Positions 62,671-64,000 of a stretch of 64,000 bases of DNA are shown in pieces. The notes under the pieces were generated by a model, which searched no databases, was not told where the DNA came from, and was given only the letters and a program-made list of their open reading frames with translations. The position numbers and the translations under genes were made by a program. Position 1 is the first letter of the stretch. Every line of letters begins with the position of its first letter. The stretch lies in assembly GCA_033782935.1 (NCBI GenBank), contig JAWQEG010001395.1, positions 1,148,501-1,212,500 of the forward strand, read 5' to 3'. Source of the DNA: Petrolisthes cinctipes (taxonomy: Eukaryota; Arthropoda; Malacostraca; Decapoda; Porcellanidae).

Positions 62671-64000
62671 CTAAATATAGAATTTTCGGGTTTTTTGGGA
62701 ATGAATTTGAGATATCGCCTTTACGCACCTAAAATATCGATTTTTAGCATTTTTTGAGCCTATATTTTGAAAATATTCTAGAACTGAGTAGGCATGTACA
62801 GATCGCTTCTGGGACCCCAAAATATCGTATTTTCGGGTGTTTTGAGCCTGAATTTGAGATATAAACGAGTACAGAAGATGCATGCACATATCGACTTTTG
62901 GGCACCTAAAATATCGATTTTGAGCATGTTTTGAGCTTATATTTTGAAAACATTCTAGCACTGAGTAGGCATGTACAGATCGCTTCTGGGACCCCAAAAT
63001 ATCGAATTTTCGGGTGTTTTGAGACAGAATTTGAAATATAAACGACTACAGAAGATGCATGCACATATCGACTTTTGGGCACCTAAAATATCGATTTTGA
63101 GCATGTTTTGAGCCTATATTTAGAAAACATTCTAGCACTGAGTAGGCATGTACAGACCGCTTCTGGGACCCCAAAATATCGAATTTTCGGGTGTTTTGAG
63201 CCTCAATTTGAGATATAAACGAGTATAGAAGATGCATACACATATTGACTTTGGGCACCAAAAATATCGATTTTCAGCTTGTTTTGGGCCTGAATTATGA
63301 AAATACTCTAACACGGAGTAGGCAAGTACAGATCGCTTCTGGGACCCAAAAATATCAAATTTTTGGGTGTTTAGGGGCAGAATTTGAGATATAAACGGGT
63401 ACAGAAGATGCATGCACATATCGACTTTTCGGCACCTAAAAGATCGATTTTCAGTATGTTTTTGGCCTGTATTTTGAAAATACTCTAACACGGAGTAGGC
63501 ATGTACAGATCGCTTCTGGGACCCCTAAATATCGAATTTTCGGGTGTTTTGGGAATGAATTTGAGATATCGCCTTTTCGCACCTAAAATATCGATTTTTA
63601 GCATTTTTTGAACCTATATTTTGAAAATATTCTAGCACTGAGTAGGCATGTACAGATCGCTTCTGGGACCCCAAAATATCGTATTTTCGGGTGTTTTGAG
63701 CCTGAATTTGAGATATAAACGAGTACAGAAGACGCATGCACATATCGACTTTTGGGCACCTAAAATATCGATTTTGAGCATGTTTTGAGCCTATATTTTG
63801 AAAACATTCTAGCACTGAGTAGGCATGTACAAATCGCTTCTGGGACCCCAAAATATCGAATTTTCGGGTGTTTTGAGACAGAATTTGAGATATAAACGAC
63901 TACAGAAGATGCATGCACATATCGACTTTTGGGCACCTAAAATATCGATTTTGAGCATGTTTTGACCCTATATTTTGAAAACATTCTAGCACTGGGTAGG
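62671..64000. repeat. 854-bp-offset duplication running off the window
   Basis: The segment starting at 62,671 recurs from 63,525 with the same monomer order. The shared variant aaatatcgtattttcggg is at 62,820 and 63,674. The second copy is cut by the window end. Confidence 0.78.

Larger units (their letters stand above)
32875..64000. repeat. Right satellite array (subfamily 2)
   Basis: The monomers and orientation are those of the left array, with both long and 29-bp-deleted forms. Distinguishing variants are gatatcgcctttacg, ataaacgagtacag (from about 34.48 kb), ataaacgactacag (from about 53.1 kb), attttgagcatgttttg with attttgtaaatac, and caccagtaggcat. The left-array marker gataccttctgggacc and the 10-bp deletion gcactgtacag are absent as far as I can see. 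The array runs off the end of the window. Repeat units are longer and less regular than the 501-bp trimer. Confidence 0.96.

Noticed and set aside
1..64000. CRISPR array
   Set aside because: The repeats are ~150-177 bp with no unique spacers, and the context is eukaryotic satellite.

Overview
The window is a eukaryotic satellite-DNA array, probably from an animal with a large repetitive genome, broken once by a 7.23 kb GC-rich insertion. I found no protein-coding gene, rRNA, tRNA or CRISPR array that the sequence supports. I cannot name the species. The case for a eukaryote is the long array of alpha-satellite-sized monomers with higher-order structure, the non-coding element with terminal inverted repeats (TIRs), the minisatellites and the long poly-C tracts.

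Layout. Positions 1-25644 and 32875-64000 are one array in a single orientation, roughly 340 monomers. Two monomer lengths alternate. The long form is about 177 bp. The short form is about 148 bp and differs by a 29-bp deletion. The 177-bp monomer is itself a diverged dimer of 88- and 89-bp halves. In the left array the common higher-order unit is a 501-bp trimer (176+177+148). Longer duplications with offsets of 992, 1828 and 1827 bp lie on top of it. The right array, plus the last 1.5 kb of the left array, belongs to a second subfamily with longer, less regular repeat units (2684/2860, 2211, 649, 4362 and 854 bp). The subfamily boundary lies near 24.1 kb, not at the insertion.

The insertion (25645-32874) went into the satellite sequence ..cctatatt^ttgtaaat.. 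. Two paralogous uninterrupted sites survive downstream (35558^35559 and 38418^38419), so its ends can be read to the base. It begins with a 376-bp element with 65-bp TIRs. A 36-bp perfect TIR follows directly at 26021 and is matched in inverted orientation at the right end of the insertion. A nearly identical 220-bp inverted repeat also links the short element to the right end. The interior is non-coding. It holds three diverged copies of a ~260-bp repeat with poly-C tracts, a 23-bp minisatellite that grades into an alternating 117/100-bp minisatellite, a 241-bp tandem duplication, and an A/C/G-rich, T-poor stretch with a ~340-bp tandem duplication. No transposase or polymerase is visible, so it is best read as a nested non-autonomous DNA transposon or foldback element.

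Most open frames in the window come from the satellite. 177 bp is 59 codons and 501 bp is 167 codons, so stop-free minus-strand frames recur without being genes.
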